DNA of 64,000 bases from Microbotryum silenes-acaulis (Eukaryota; Basidiomycota; Microbotryomycetes; Microbotryales; Microbotryaceae): assembly GCA_003665825.1 (NCBI GenBank), contig QPFY01000007.1, positions 868,001 through 932,000 on the forward strand, in the 5' to 3' direction. How positions within the stretch are numbered: position 1 is the first letter of the stretch; every line of letters begins with the position of its first letter. Shown here piece after piece: positions 34,928-46,556 of this stretch. The notes under the pieces were generated by a model. The model was given only the letters and a program-made list of their open reading frames with translations, was not told the origin of the DNA and made no database searches. A program made the translations under genes and the position numbers.

Positions 34928-35149
34928 TCGGTGAACAAGCCGACCGTCGGGGGTCGGGTGGGAGGAGGCAAAGTGGGGGGGAAGCGGTCGCCTCACCTCA
35001 CACGGGCATCGCCGAGAGGCGCCTAGAATAGATGATCGCCAGCTGTCCCATAAATCTCTTGGTATTTCTTCAGCGGAATCATAGAGTCCCGCTTGATTGA
35101 TCAAACTGATATAGTGATAATCATCATGCGCTGCGAGCACCCCCAAAAA
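34928..35149. other. Short intergenic region
   Basis: 222 bp between the Rieske-AIF start and the ELP1 stop, both on the minus strand. It must hold the Rieske-AIF promoter and the ELP1 3' end. No motif stands out. Confidence 0.4.
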
Positions 35150-38100
35150 CTACAACACCTCCAACAAACCGATCCTCCACTTCTCCCTCGCCATCTTGGG
35201 CCTCTCCACCTTCTCGGTCCCTTCTTCCGGTTTGGGCTTTTCGACCCATTCCCCTCGCGCCTTGAGGCGCAACTCTTCGTGCTTCTCGGTCGCCCATTCC
35301 TTCTCCCTCCATGACCAGAGGTGATCGAGCGACGTTCGGAGAGCATCTTCAAGAGACGCGAGCTCGGCTTGTAGTGCTGCAGCGGCCGAACGGTGGGTCG
35401 TCGAATGGAGGAGCAGGAGCGCAGAGAGGAGCGCACCCGTTTCGGCTGTTGGAGAGGAAGATAGGTCGTAAGCATCTTGTCTCACACCTAAACCGACAAA
35501 AGTAGCCCTTTTGAGTACGCACTTTGCAGCTCCGCCAACCTCGTCTCGACGCTCTTCTTAAACGAGTTGAGCAGATACGTCTCCTCGTAGATACTCCCTT
35601 TCTTCCCCGCGGCCTTCTTCAAACCCGCACGTCGTTTCGAACGACTCGACCGCGTGGAGCTGATCCGACTTCCCCCTCCGAGGGTCGTAGGTGCCGCAGC
35701 TGTGTAGCGAGTGAAGGCGGTGCCGGCATCGGATTCACCGTCGGGTTGGACGTCAATGTCGTCGGGTCCTCCGGAGGGGTCGTCGATACAGAAGAATTGG
35801 TCTGAGGGAGGCAAACGGACGTACAAGTGATCTCAATACAGACCTTTTTCAATCAAACGATTTGATGGATGTCACTCACTCGGATTCGTATCCCTCCTCT
35901 TCTTTAACTCGTCCAACCTCTCGACCTGCTTCTCGATCTGTTCCTTCAACTCGCCAAAGTCGTCGATCAATTTGGACTGCGCCTCGAGCGTGCTCGCTTT
36001 GACGTGTGTCTCGACCAGATCCCGGCGATTGTACAAAGAGCACTGTTGAACACCAGACATACGTCAGCTTCGGTCCTCCACCCCTCCACTCGATATTCAA
36101 GGCCACTCACGATCCTCAAGCATTCCGCAAGCTCGTTACCCTCAATCAGCACTTGGATAGCCGCCTCTAGATCCCTCCCATACTCTAACAAAACCCTCCC
36201 CGCCTCACTGAACCTCCTCTTCCCTCTCAGACTTTCGGCAACTTTCACTGCCAAGGCCTTGATCTCACTGGCGGACTTCTTGTGCATTTCGGGTGAAGCG
36301 GAGGATAGGGCGATGGTGAAGAGTTCTTGCCATGCGTTGGCGCTTTGGTATGCGGCGATCGCTTTGGAGGGTTGAGAAGCAATCGAGTAGACTGTACACA
36401 CATGAAGCCAGACTTGTCAGTCCTGATTGAGCTCGGTGCAAAAGACCGCGGGCGGGGGGGGGGGGGTTCCAGACTCACGCAACCCTGCCTCGGCATACTT
36501 TCGATTCTCCATCAAATAATCCGCATTCGCCTCAACGACAACCCTATACCTCCCCGCATCCGCTTTATAAGCCTCCAAAGCGGTCCCAAACAACCCGTGC
36601 CTCTTGGTATACTCCAAAACCTCCTCGAACCTGCCTTCTCCTGCTTTAACCAAATTCCTCAATGCCGAATCGTAGCGTTCTAAATGATCATCAATGCGAT
36701 GTCGTTGGAGGTAGGTATCGAGTTGGCGAAGTTCACGGAGGAAGGGGAGGTATTCGCGAGGGTCCTTTTGCGATTCTTGGGCTATGAGAAGGACGAGGGA
36801 GAAGTCGTACATCCCTAACGCGAGGTCGTAGAGCTTGTTCGCGTCGGAGAGGAAGATGATGTATTTGACAGCGTCTTGGGCCCGGTCGGAATCTTTGGCT
36901 GTGGAACGGATGTTTCAAAACTGCACATCAGCGATTCGTGTCCCTTACGAGGTGAGGAGACCTTCCTTACCTTTCAATTCGACCAAAACCTTTAGCGCCG
37001 CCTCATAATCCGCCGGTTTCTTCCTCACATAAGCCGTAAGTACCGAATTCGCATACTCAAACACATCCCTCTTCTCCAAGTCCTCCCTGACCAAATCGCA
37101 CACCTCATTGACTTTACCCTCCACGACCCCATCATCCTCTTCCGTGACCACATTCGTCGAGGTGGAAGGTTTTAGCCCGAGAATCATGAGCGATTTATAC
37201 ATCGTTTTAGTGACGTCTTCATCTTTGAGTCCGGAGAGGAATAGGTTGAGGTAATCGACTTCTTTGACTTGGCTCACGAGCTCGGAGAGGTGCGCACGGA
37301 AGGTTGTTGGGTTATGGTCGTAAAGGATGTTGAGATCGATGCGATGGCGACGGCAGGTTAGGAAAGCGGTGCGGTAATGACCTCTGCTCGGTGAGAGATC
37401 ATGACGAAGAATCAGACTGCACCTCAAGGTGATCCCACCTCGAAACCATGAAAAATGCGAACGTACCGGTCCAACTCCTGTCTCACAATCCTCAACACCA
37501 ACGGTCTCGGACAGATCGTCTCCAAGTTCCCCCTCGGCATCTGCAACACCAACGTCGTCGAACTCTCCACCACAGTGACGATCCTCGAACCCCTCTCCAC
37601 AGCCCTCCTGATACCCATCCCACCGTTTTTGACCGAATTTGTCGATTCCTCTTCGTTCGAAGCGGATTTCCGTACGCTCTCGACATGGGTGACGAAATCG
37701 TTCTGTTGGCCCGATTCGAGGGAGAACAAAGGGATGAACTTGGCTTCGTGGGTAAAAGTGGTGTAGATGAGGAAATCGTGGGTGCAGACGAACGAAGTTG
37801 CGTCTGAAGCGAGTAACCTCGAGTTTGAATAGAGACGACCCGAGAGGGAAAGGCCGAGGACGATGCGCGTTGTCGAAAGGGTGAGAGTGCGGATGTCGGA
37901 ACAGAATTCGGCGAGAGGCATGAGGTCGTCGGATGGGAGGAGAATGACGTCCGAGGTGGCTTGGGACGAGACTGTAGCACGTGGGCAGGCATCAGCTTGT
38001 GGTACGCCGACAGACCTGATTCACAAATTCCCGGCCTACCTTCGAGCAACGTCCCATCCTTGGACTCCAACACGAAGCCGTCTTCCGTGCCCTCGATCCT

Positions 38101-40077
38101 CCAAGCCCCTTCTTCAACCCTGATGACCTCCGGTTTCCCTTCCCTCCCGAGAAGCACCACCTCAGTCCCTCCTCTTCCCGTGTACCTCAACACAGCGACC
38201 TTCTTCTGATCCCCCTTACCCACCACAGCACATTGTTTACAATACCCTTCCCCGTCGATCTTGACGGACCAATCCAACACAGGTTCCTTGATCTCGTTCC
38301 TTGGTTTATTCCGCGTGGTCTTGAGGTCCAGTTCCCAAGCCCAACTTTGCACCAACCCATCATCGAACAGGACAACGAAACCGTTCTCCTGCTTGGCGAA
38401 CGCGACGTGTACAGGAGTTTTGGTGATGTCTGACCCCAAGGTGAGGACAATGGCGGCCATAGGGGGAGGTATGTTGACCAATCTGAAAGGGGTCAATTTC
38501 AACGTTGCTCCATCGATGACCGCGACCGAGCCTGAATCTTTAGGTGCCTCGCGCGAGGAAACGAACGTATCCCACGCGAGGGAAAAGTGCTCGATCCCGG
38601 TTGAGGTTGTAAGGTAGAGCGAAAGGGGTTCTTCAGGATGCCAGAAGAGGGACGTGATGCGTGATCGAGGAGCGAGTTCTTGTTTGAGCGTCCAGCAATA
38701 GTTGTTGCGGTTCCATAGTTGGACTAGGGAAACGTTTCGAGAGTCAGCTCGATCCCTTTGCGACCACCTCAGATGCATCACTCACCAACATCCCCACCTT
38801 CCCTCCTCAACCAAACCCCAAGCAAATTCGACTCTGAATTCCAACTCAACTCCTTCACCGTCGCCCCCTCCCCCTCCCCCCTCAACGCAAACTCGTACCT
38901 CCTCAACCCATTCCTCTCGAAAAACACCACCCTCTGTTGGCCCCCGTCCCTCTGATTCGCAGCTATCAAACTTCCACTAGGTTGCCAGCTCAATCCCCCT
39001 TCCATCCCCATGCATGCTTCACCCGTCGAACTTAATTCACCCAAGCGCGAATAGATCCGAAGTACGCGCCGGGTATCCCCCGTCGGTGTCCGTTCGAATT
39101 TGCTGACGGAGAACCAGGCCGAATCACCTCTCCAACTGATACGAATACGATCGTCGTCGTTCGGAGAAGCGAGTGTTTGAGTTGGGCTAGGGGAACTTTG
39201 TTGAGCGGCGGATTTGCCGAGCGATCCGTGGAATTGGGTCGACTTGTCACCCCAGCCGACGTTGACGGGGGCATCGACGCCGAAGGAGGTGGTCGTCAAC
39301 GGCCCTTCGGAGAGTACGTCAAAGGTCGCGGTGATGGATAGCAGGAGATCGTCGCCTGGAGAAAGTCCATCCCGAGAGAGCGGTGATGTCAGCTCGGGTG
39401 AGGCGCACAGTGGACTCGAATTGGGGACTGACCGGTGACGAGGGCCAACAATTCTTCGTCCGGTGCCCAGGCGGCGGCCTTGATGCCCGAATCAAAAGTA
39501 CCGACATTCTCTCTCTGCACAGATGGGCTTGCTGAGTTAGTACCAAAATCAAAAACATGCCCAAAATACAAGGCTGTCACCACTGACCATCGCCGCTCCC
39601 CCCATCGCTCCAGAAGGGTCCGAGATTTGCTCGACATGGCCATTCGAAAGCACGAGCACAAGCGAGTCCGATTCGGGCAAGTATCTGAACGCGACGACGA
39701 GTGGGATGTTGGGTAATGGTGAGATGAGGTCGGTTGTCCACCTGATGATGGGTTGTGGGTTAAGCTGCGGGTGCATCTCAAGGTCAGTGCGAGTCTCGTT
39801 CATCATCGAGTGGGGTCTCTCACGGAAGCGCTCTCTCTGTGGGACTGACCTCGTGCGATTGTCGGTCGTTTTCAAGGCGATATATGCACAGTTCACTACA
39901 GGATTCCGGTGGGAGGGTCTCAGCAACAACGTAGAGTGTTTGGGTCGCTGCATCCAACGTCACGGCTGCGACCGAACTCAGTGAAGTCGACGTCGAGCTC
40001 GAGCTCGAGGATGAGGATGAGCGGGATGAGCCGACAACGGGGTGCGAGACCAGGTCGAGTAATGTGAGGGACCTCAT
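35150..40077 (-). CDS. ELP1: Elongator complex subunit 1 (Elp1/Iki3)
   Basis: Scaffold of the Elongator complex, which modifies wobble uridines of tRNA (first step of mcm5/ncm5U). The start MRSLTLLDLVS at 40077 is followed by a Ser-rich insert. The WD40 propellers occupy 40077-37440. Diagnostic segments include IRISWRGDSAWFSVSKF, VLRIYSRLGELSSTGE, GLSWQPSGSLIAANQ and VVFFERNGLRRYEF, then VQLWNRNNYCWTLKQ. The alpha-helical TPR part follows (FRAHLSELVSQVKEVDYLNL; DYEAALKVLVELKGKE). The C-terminus (KPKPEEGTEKVERPKM, then WRIGLLEVL) is the normal Elp1 end. A dozen short introns are inferred. One, near 36475-36380, contains a run of thirteen G on the plus strand. Length fits the family (about 1,300-1,400 residues). 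Confidence 0.92.
36454..36466. repeat. G13 homopolymer in an ELP1 intron
   Basis: Thirteen consecutive G on the plus strand (C on the transcribed sense strand), starting about 10 nt into the intron after its donor. It is non-coding and probably unstable in length or prone to sequencing error. Confidence 0.85.
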
Positions 40078-40370
40078 GCTGGATCGAGTGCCAGCTAGAG
40101 TATAATTTGACCGCTTGGGAGTTGCAAGTCGGAAGTCGGGAGCTGAAGAGAGCGATCGGAAGCCAGAGGTGGCAGAGGTGGAGCAGCAGCTGGTCGGTCG
40201 GGTCGTGCGAAGTGGTGGCCCAATTCACCGGATAATAAGGTAATGAACCCGCCCCCTTCCCCATTACACTTCAGAGCTTTCAGCTTCCAGTAATGCACTA
40301 CTCGCCCAACCCCCGCGCGCTCCCGCTCGTCGGTTCCGCCCCTCTCTCGCCTCCAAAGTATACCGAAATC
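40078..40370. promoter_or_regulatory. Divergent gap between ELP1 and the NDUFB2-like gene
   Basis: 293 bp between the two start codons. It includes the TATA-like gtataattt near 40100 and the stretch ggataataaggtaatg near 40230. An in-frame ATG at 40293 would add 26 residues to the NDUFB2-like protein. Probably a shared promoter region. Confidence 0.45.
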
Positions 40371-40765
40371 ATGGCAGGACACGCAGCAGGACCGCGACCA
40401 GCAGGTGCATTCCACCCTCACTTGCCAGGTACGTATCGCCGAACTACCACGTCGATACAGACCTGGCCTCTAATCACCACCCCCTTGTCCGTACGCACGC
40501 ATAGGAATCGGTTACCGACTCGGCGCCAAGTTGTTGGGTAAGTTCACTACACCTTACCCTGACCGTGAACCTGGACCGACTCTTTTTGCTTGAACGGTAC
40601 TCTAGGCGCCTCGATGTGGTTCTTCATCTTTTACCGAGCACGACAAGACGGCGCCGTACTCCTCGTCAGTCCCATACGCAGTCTCCCCTCGGCCTGGTAG
40701 GGCTTCATCTGACCTTCCTTCCTTGCTCGATCTAGGGAGCCCACCCGTGGGACCAAAAGCACTGA
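40371..40765 (+). CDS. Mitochondrial complex I subunit, NDUFB2-like
   Basis: A very small gene in four exons whose phases all agree. The spliced protein is 59 residues: MAGHAAGPRPAGAFHPHLP, then GIGYRLGAKLLG, ASMWFFIFYRARQDGAVLL and GAHPWDQKH. One membrane segment (MWFFIFY), followed by a basic Arg-rich turn and a terminal HPW motif, is the pattern of the NDUFB2/AGGG accessory subunit of NADH dehydrogenase in the inner mitochondrial membrane. Exon starts: 40371, about 40505, about 40607 and 40736; introns end in tag. An upstream in-frame ATG at 40293 could add a presequence-like MHYSPNPRALPLVG; the start is therefore uncertain. The call rests on short motifs. Confidence 0.72.
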
Positions 40766-41879
40766 ACAGCAACAACACTATACATCGTCGCGGACGTGGA
40801 GAAGAAGACACAGGTCGTCGCAGCGGGAACAGACGGATCGATCACGCGCTCGCAGAAGAGGATTCGTAGCAGGAGGAAGCGTTGCGTAGAGGAAGGAGCT
40901 CGCAACTGTAACATCAACTACACTCGGTACACTTCACATGCAGCACCTAGGGCCGGTCACAAGGAACGGGACATGGCGTGCCATCCCTGACCCCCAGCAG
41001 CTCCGGATGTGTGGTCCCAGCTAAAGCTCGGGTTCAATGGGAGAAACTATCGAGAAAGGTTCATGGCAGACGACCTCTTTTATTCAGATCAAAGAGCGCT
41101 CAGAAAGTCACACAGCTGTTTGACCTTCGAGCTCGACTACCGGATCGGCGCAAATCCACGTCAGAGGTGCCGACACTTCGTCTCAGCTCCGAATAAGCAA
41201 TAAGCCAGCTACCTTCTTTTCCGAAAATTACTGTTGACGTACGAATCTCGCAAGTCATAGTCACCGTGGCGATGCTTGAATCGCCCCCTCGGCATGACCA
41301 GATGATCAGGCTTGCCGGCTTCCAGAGTTTTCGGTTTTCGTCGGTTTTCGCCACCATCGCCATTTTATTACTGGCACAGAAGTTATGAGAGAGCTACTCA
41401 AAACAATCAAAGACAGAGAGATCCGTCGCTTCGATTTGTGATACGACGTCGTACGAGCGCTGGAAAAACTTCAGCACGGATCCGCAGAGCCGCGCTTGCG
41501 CAATAGCCAAGGACTCGAGTCGGGGTGACTATTACCGATTGCCAGCAGCGTCGAGCTCTTGCAATGTGAAAACATTTGGGAAGACCAAAGTGGGAATGAT
41601 CCATAAGCTAGTTGCCGTGTGATTCATTTACGTTGCATGGCGTGCCCGCCTTTTATTCCGAATCGATTGACGAATGGGAGCACGGCTAATTCTAATTTGG
41701 TCCCAATCGCCTGATGCGAGCACAAGCGAGCTCATGGCCGCGGCGGTTGTCCTCGTTGCCCCTTCCTCGGCTTGCTCGGCCTCCCATCCACTTTCTTTCC
41801 TTTCACCTCAGCTCCACCTGGGATCGACTCTTCTTTTTCTGTACACCACCACTTGGCCACCGACCCACTACAGCCCACG
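40766..41879. other. Intergenic region, 1.1 kb
   Basis: Between the NDUFB2-like gene and HEM3, both on the plus strand. No gene or RNA recognised. The pyrimidine-rich part from 41730 to 41870 looks like the HEM3 leader, and an open frame upstream of the HEM3 ATG is not supported by family similarity. Confidence 0.45.
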
Positions 41880-43836
41880 ATGGAACAAGGGCTCTTACCC
41901 CCGGGGCATCCCCCCATTTCCAAAGACATCCCCGGCGAAGTCTGTCCCGTCATGTCCACCTCCGCCGGCGCTCGAGAAGCCGAACGACTCGCTGAATTCG
42001 AAGCCCTACGCGAAAGGTCCAAACGTCAATCCAAATCCTCGATCGGGGTAGGCGTCTTCACCTTGGGGACGAGGATGAGCAAGTTGGCGATGGTGCAGAC
42101 CAATCTCGTGAAACAGAACTTGGAGAAGCTGTGGCCCGGGACCGAGATTCGTATCTATGGAATGGTCAGTTCGGGATTCAGTGTGCACTTGGTTCTTTCT
42201 ATCAAGGTGCTTTGAGGTGGTGTATCATCCAAACTCGATTGCCTTGCCGTACGACCGGCCGTAAAGGATTTCCCCCTCCCTCCCCACGCCGGCTTCTTTC
42301 TCCGAGTGGTCGGCGGCCATCGAACGATCGAACGATTCACCGCCCCTCGCAATTGGGCCCGCACAAATCTTTTGCACTCGCTTCGACGATACCCATGCAT
42401 TCACTATGCTCTTAAAAGCTCCTTTGACCAAGACTCCTTGATTCCTCGCCCCACAGACAACAGCCGGTGACAAGAACCAATCCCAACCCCTGTACCTGCT
42501 CGGCGGCAAAGGTTCGTCACTTGCCCGGATGCCTCTACATCGGGCCTAAGTACTAGGAAGCTGATTGATCCAGCTCCGTTCTCTTCACACCTCAGCCCTC
42601 TGGACAAAAGAGCTCGAAGTCGCTCTGATGGACGGCTCCGTCGATGCTATCGTGCATTCGCTCAAGGACGTCCCGACCGAATTCCCCCCAGGCTGCGAAC
42701 TCGGCGCCGTACTCGAACGCGAGGATCCCAGCGATGCGCTTTGCGTCAAAAAGGGTTTACCTTACACCTCACTCGAGCAGTTCCCGCATGGTAGTGTGAT
42801 TGGCACGAGTAGTGTGCGCCGCGTCGCTCAGTTGAGGAGGAGGTTCCCTTGGCTCAAATTCGCCGATGTCGTACGTCATCGTGGTATATCTCACCTGTTC
42901 GAGGCTGTTTTTCGTGATTTGACCTCTTTGATCCTTGCACAACAGCGAGGGCTGGTGCAAACTCGCCTGCGCAAACTCGATGACCCGGAATCGCAATACA
43001 CGGGTTTGATCCTCGCCTCGGCAGGTCTGATCCGACTAGGTTTAGCCGACCGCATCACCGCATCCGTCACCTCCCCAACGTTGTTCCACGCCGTCGGCCA
43101 AGGAGCGATCGGAGTCGAATGTCGTCAAGGCGATGAACGCGCGCACGAGATTGTCGGTTCGATCGAGCATTGGCAAACGGGGTGGCGTACGAGGGCCGAA
43201 CGGAGCATGCTTCACGTGCTGGAAGGGGGTTGTTCGGTCCCCGTGGGATGTGAGAGTGAGATTGTTGAGCTTCCTTTGACGGGGAGTCCACCTTCGAATC
43301 GAACGAATGGGTTCCATTCCGCTTCGGCAACGTCGTCGGATTCGGTTATCGATGAAGGGATCGCCACGACGACGAACGGGCACCATGCCGGACATGCCTA
43401 CCCACACATCGACGATCCCCACACCGCATCCCTCACCCTCACAGGGACGATCACTTCCCTCGCCGGAACGCAAGCCGTCGAATTTGCCATCACGCGCACG
43501 GTCCACTCAATCCAAGATTCCGAAGCGCTAGGAGCGGACGTCGCCAGGGAACTCATCGCACGAGGAGGAAGGGACATCTTGACTGAGTTGGGGAGACATG
43601 TGAAAGAAGTCGGAGGGGAGGAAGGGAGGGAAGTGCCTTTTGAGAGTAATGGGAGGGCGGCGGGGAATATCCCGCCGGCTAGTTCGAAGGAATGGAGGGG
43701 GGAGACGGAGGAGGGGTTCCAGGGGATTGAGACGACATTGGTTCATCCGACGACGGGCACGAATGGGAACCCCAAGAGTCCGCATAGGACGGTGTTCAAG
43801 GAGGGGGAGGTGTGCTTGAGGCCTGCGGGGTGGTAA
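41880..43836 (+). CDS. HEM3: Hydroxymethylbilane synthase (porphobilinogen deaminase)
   Basis: Third enzyme of haem synthesis: joins four porphobilinogens into hydroxymethylbilane using a dipyrromethane cofactor. Exon 1 (41880-42164) gives GVFTLGTRMSKLAMVQTNLV. Exon 2 (42457-42511) gives TTAGDKNQSQPLYLLGGK, with the catalytic-region Asp. Exon 3 gives LWTKELEVALMDGSVDAIVH, SLKDVPTEFP and GSVIGTSSVRRVAQLRRRFP. After an intron (about 42870-42946) comes RGLVQTRLRKLDD, where other family members have RGN, then LFHAVGQGAIGVECR and the cofactor-attachment Cys in EGGCSVPVG. The last 100 residues include a low-complexity insert and a long extension beyond the usual end. The Asn-to-Leu change is worth checking. 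Confidence 0.93.
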
Positions 43837-44728
43837 GGGAGTGGGGGAAGCCACGGTAGGATTACCCCCTGTGTTTAGAAGCACCGATTGAGATATTAGA
43901 CCTCGATCGTCGCAATGGGTGTAGTAGCTATAACATGCACTTTTGTTTTTCATAGCATAAAAGTAAAAGTAACGCATGCAGATCGCATGATTCACCCCTC
44001 CAAAATCTGGGCCCGGCTGGGATGCATGGCCGGGTCAAAACCCATCGGCCGAGTTTTGACCAGGATAAAATCTATCCGCCCATCGAGCCAGGAGGGGTCG
44101 TCTTCGCGCGCGCACCACGCTATAAGGCCCTGTCTCTCTCGGATTCACTCGACCCCTACTCGATTCACCTGTCAAACTAACGTAAGCGTACACATCCTTA
44201 TCGCTCGAGTGGTGGACTCTACGAACCGACTACGACCTTTCGACTTGGATGAGGGTTGGAGGTCGGAATGGAAGTGAAGCGAGGCCAAAGGCAGGGGTGG
44301 AATAGGTGTCGTCTGAGCTTGGGCTGGGCCACCACCACTCGCCCGCCGCTGCCATTCGCACGACGACGCAAAACGCCCTCCGTCTGGAAGGGCCCTACAC
44401 CCTCCTTTCGCAACGACGACAACGGGGATGTTTTCTCGTAATCGTCGGGAATGGGATCAGGGCAGGATGAAGAGGCTTCAATTGGGTTCATACGGTGTGC
44501 GAATGGTTCATGAATCGACTGCTGACTTTTTGCCCGCTCTCTCTCTCTCGCCGTGTCTGTCGTTGGCTCGGTCGCTGGTCGCTGGTGGCTGTCTCTCGCC
44601 CGCGTCGCCTGCGTCTGCGCCTGCCTGCCTTGGCCCGCGCTTCAATTCGCTCGCCTGCCCGCCCTCCGCGCTGCCAACGTCTTACCGCCCGTTCATTTCC
44701 TTCTCCACGCCGCACTACAACAGTCGCG
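43837..44728. other. Intergenic region upstream of the ribosomal protein uL2 gene
   Basis: 0.9 kb with HEM3 3' flank and the uL2 promoter. A TATA-like gctataagg is at about 44118. A pyrimidine-rich stretch with ctctctctctcgcc at about 44535-44560 resembles leaders of highly expressed genes. No second gene was supported. Confidence 0.45.
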
Positions 44729-46113
44729 ATGGGACGTGGTAAGTAAACTCTCACCACCCAACCCACCCCTGCAAAAACCTCCCACCTAACTCACCCCCCT
44801 TCCTCCCTCATAGTCATTCGCAACCAAAGGAAGTCGGGCGGCATCTTCCGATCGCACACGCACCACCGTGTCGCGCCGGCCAAGCTCCGCGCCTTGGACT
44901 TTGCCGAACGCAATGGTTACGTTCGCGGTTTGGTCAAGGACATCGTGCACGACCCTGGACGGTGAGTTTGCATTCGTAGAGAGCGTTAAGGATCGGAGCA
45001 GCGCTGTGAGCGGCTTGTGCCTCGGGTCAGTGGGGTCATGAGGGAGGGAAGAAAAGGACGCTGGACGGATATGGGGAGGATTCAGAGGCATGGACCAGGG
45101 CGGAGAGATCATGCCGAACAAGATGAACGATCATGGGATGGTACTTGACGGATCTGGACGACAGGGCAGGCCAGGTCGCAGCGCGGGGGCAGATCAGCAT
45201 TTTGCAGGCGCACCCAAGGCGACGTAACCGACGAGCTGACACCCGATGCGGCCCCTCTTTCTCTCTCTTGCAGTGGTGCTCCCCTCGCCCGAGTTGTCTT
45301 CCGTGATCCTTACCGCTACAAGATGCGCACCGAGACCTTCATCGCCACCGAGGGCCTCTCGACCGGCGCCTTTGTCTACTGCGGCAAGAAGGCCACCCTC
45401 AGCGTCGGTAACGTCCTCCCCCTCGCCGCGCTCCCCGAAGGTACAATCGTCTGCAACGTCGAGGAGCAGCCGGGAGACCGTGGATCGCTCGCGCGTACCT
45501 CGGGCAACTACGCCACCGTGATCGGTCACGACATCGATGCCCGCTGCACGCGCATCCGTTTGCCCTCGGGCGCCAAGAAGTCCATCAACGCCCTTGGCCG
45601 CGCCACGATCGGTATCGTTGCCGGTGGTGGAAGGATTGACAAGCCGATGCTCAAGGCCGGCCGAGCTTACCACGCCGCCAAGGCCAAGAAGAACAACTGG
45701 CCCAAGACCCGTGGTGTTGCCGTGCGTATCACTCCCGCGGTCGTGGCTCGTGCGACTCTTTCCCCGACCTGACATGGATTTCCCTTGTCCTCTTCAGATG
45801 AACCCCGTTGATCACCCTCACGGTGGAGGTGTAAGTTTTCTTGGACTTTGCTCAGCTCTAGACTCTGCCCCGCTCGGATACTGATCTGCAGCCGTCTTCC
45901 CCATTCAACAGAACCACCAACACATCGGTAAAGCTTCGACGATCAACCGTCATGCTGTTTCCGGACAAAAGGTGAGCCAGGACGGGAGACCGTATCCTAT
46001 ATCAATACCGAAGCAACCAACTGATTCCGTCTCCATTCGGTGTCTTGTAGGCTGGTCTCATTGCCGCCCGACGAACTGGTTTGCTCCGAGGTTCCGTCAA
46101 GGTCAAGGAATAA
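44729..46113 (+). CDS. RPL2: 60S ribosomal protein uL2 (Rpl2/L8)
   Basis: Large-subunit ribosomal protein at the peptidyl-transferase centre. A 10-nt first coding exon (ATGGGACGTG) is followed by an intron. The protein then reads [96 protein letters not shown] and [10 protein letters not shown]. After another intron comes [11 protein letters not shown], the peptidyl-transferase loop, with its His residues intact, then [36 protein letters not shown]. Five introns are inferred; the second (44962-45273, 312 nt) is the longest. Length about 255 residues, normal. The short first exon and a long intron are common in fungal ribosomal protein genes. Confidence 0.96.
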
Positions 46114-46556
46114 ACGCTCAACGGCCCGTTGTTTTGTTATTCCTGGGATCTGTTTTGACGTAACGTCTTGTTTGTTTTTGCAATCGCAAGGAGAACAAAG
46201 TTCGGTTTCTGCAGTCATAAGCTCCTAGGGGCCCGCGCCGTGCACGGGCAAGAGGAGAGGAGAGGGGGAGGGTCGACGGTGTTGGAAGACACGTGGTGCG
46301 AAGGGAGGATTGATCATGAGGGACGGTACCAGTACCCAACGTGTCACACACCGAATGACCCAGTCGCGCGCGCGTCACCGATCGAACGTGTCCAGGTCCG
46401 GGAGAGGCGCGTCTGTGGCCCGGCCCAGTGTGGCAGTGTGGCCCTCGGGTCGGAGAGGGTTCGGCGGTGCGACTGCTCATGCTCCCTTTGACTCGGTTCA
46501 CCTCTCGTTCCACCTACCACGCATCGCACAACTTCTACACCACACACTCTCACAAC
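46114..46556. other. Intergenic region between tandem genes
   Basis: 443 bp between uL2 and the next gene on the same strand. The AT-rich part at 46130-46190 is probably the uL2 3' end. No feature recognised. Confidence 0.4.

Noticed and set aside
40293..40370. Upstream in-frame ATG of the NDUFB2-like gene as the start
   Set aside because: Possible, but the added residues are Pro-rich without family similarity, and MAGHAAG is a more usual start. Left as an alternative.
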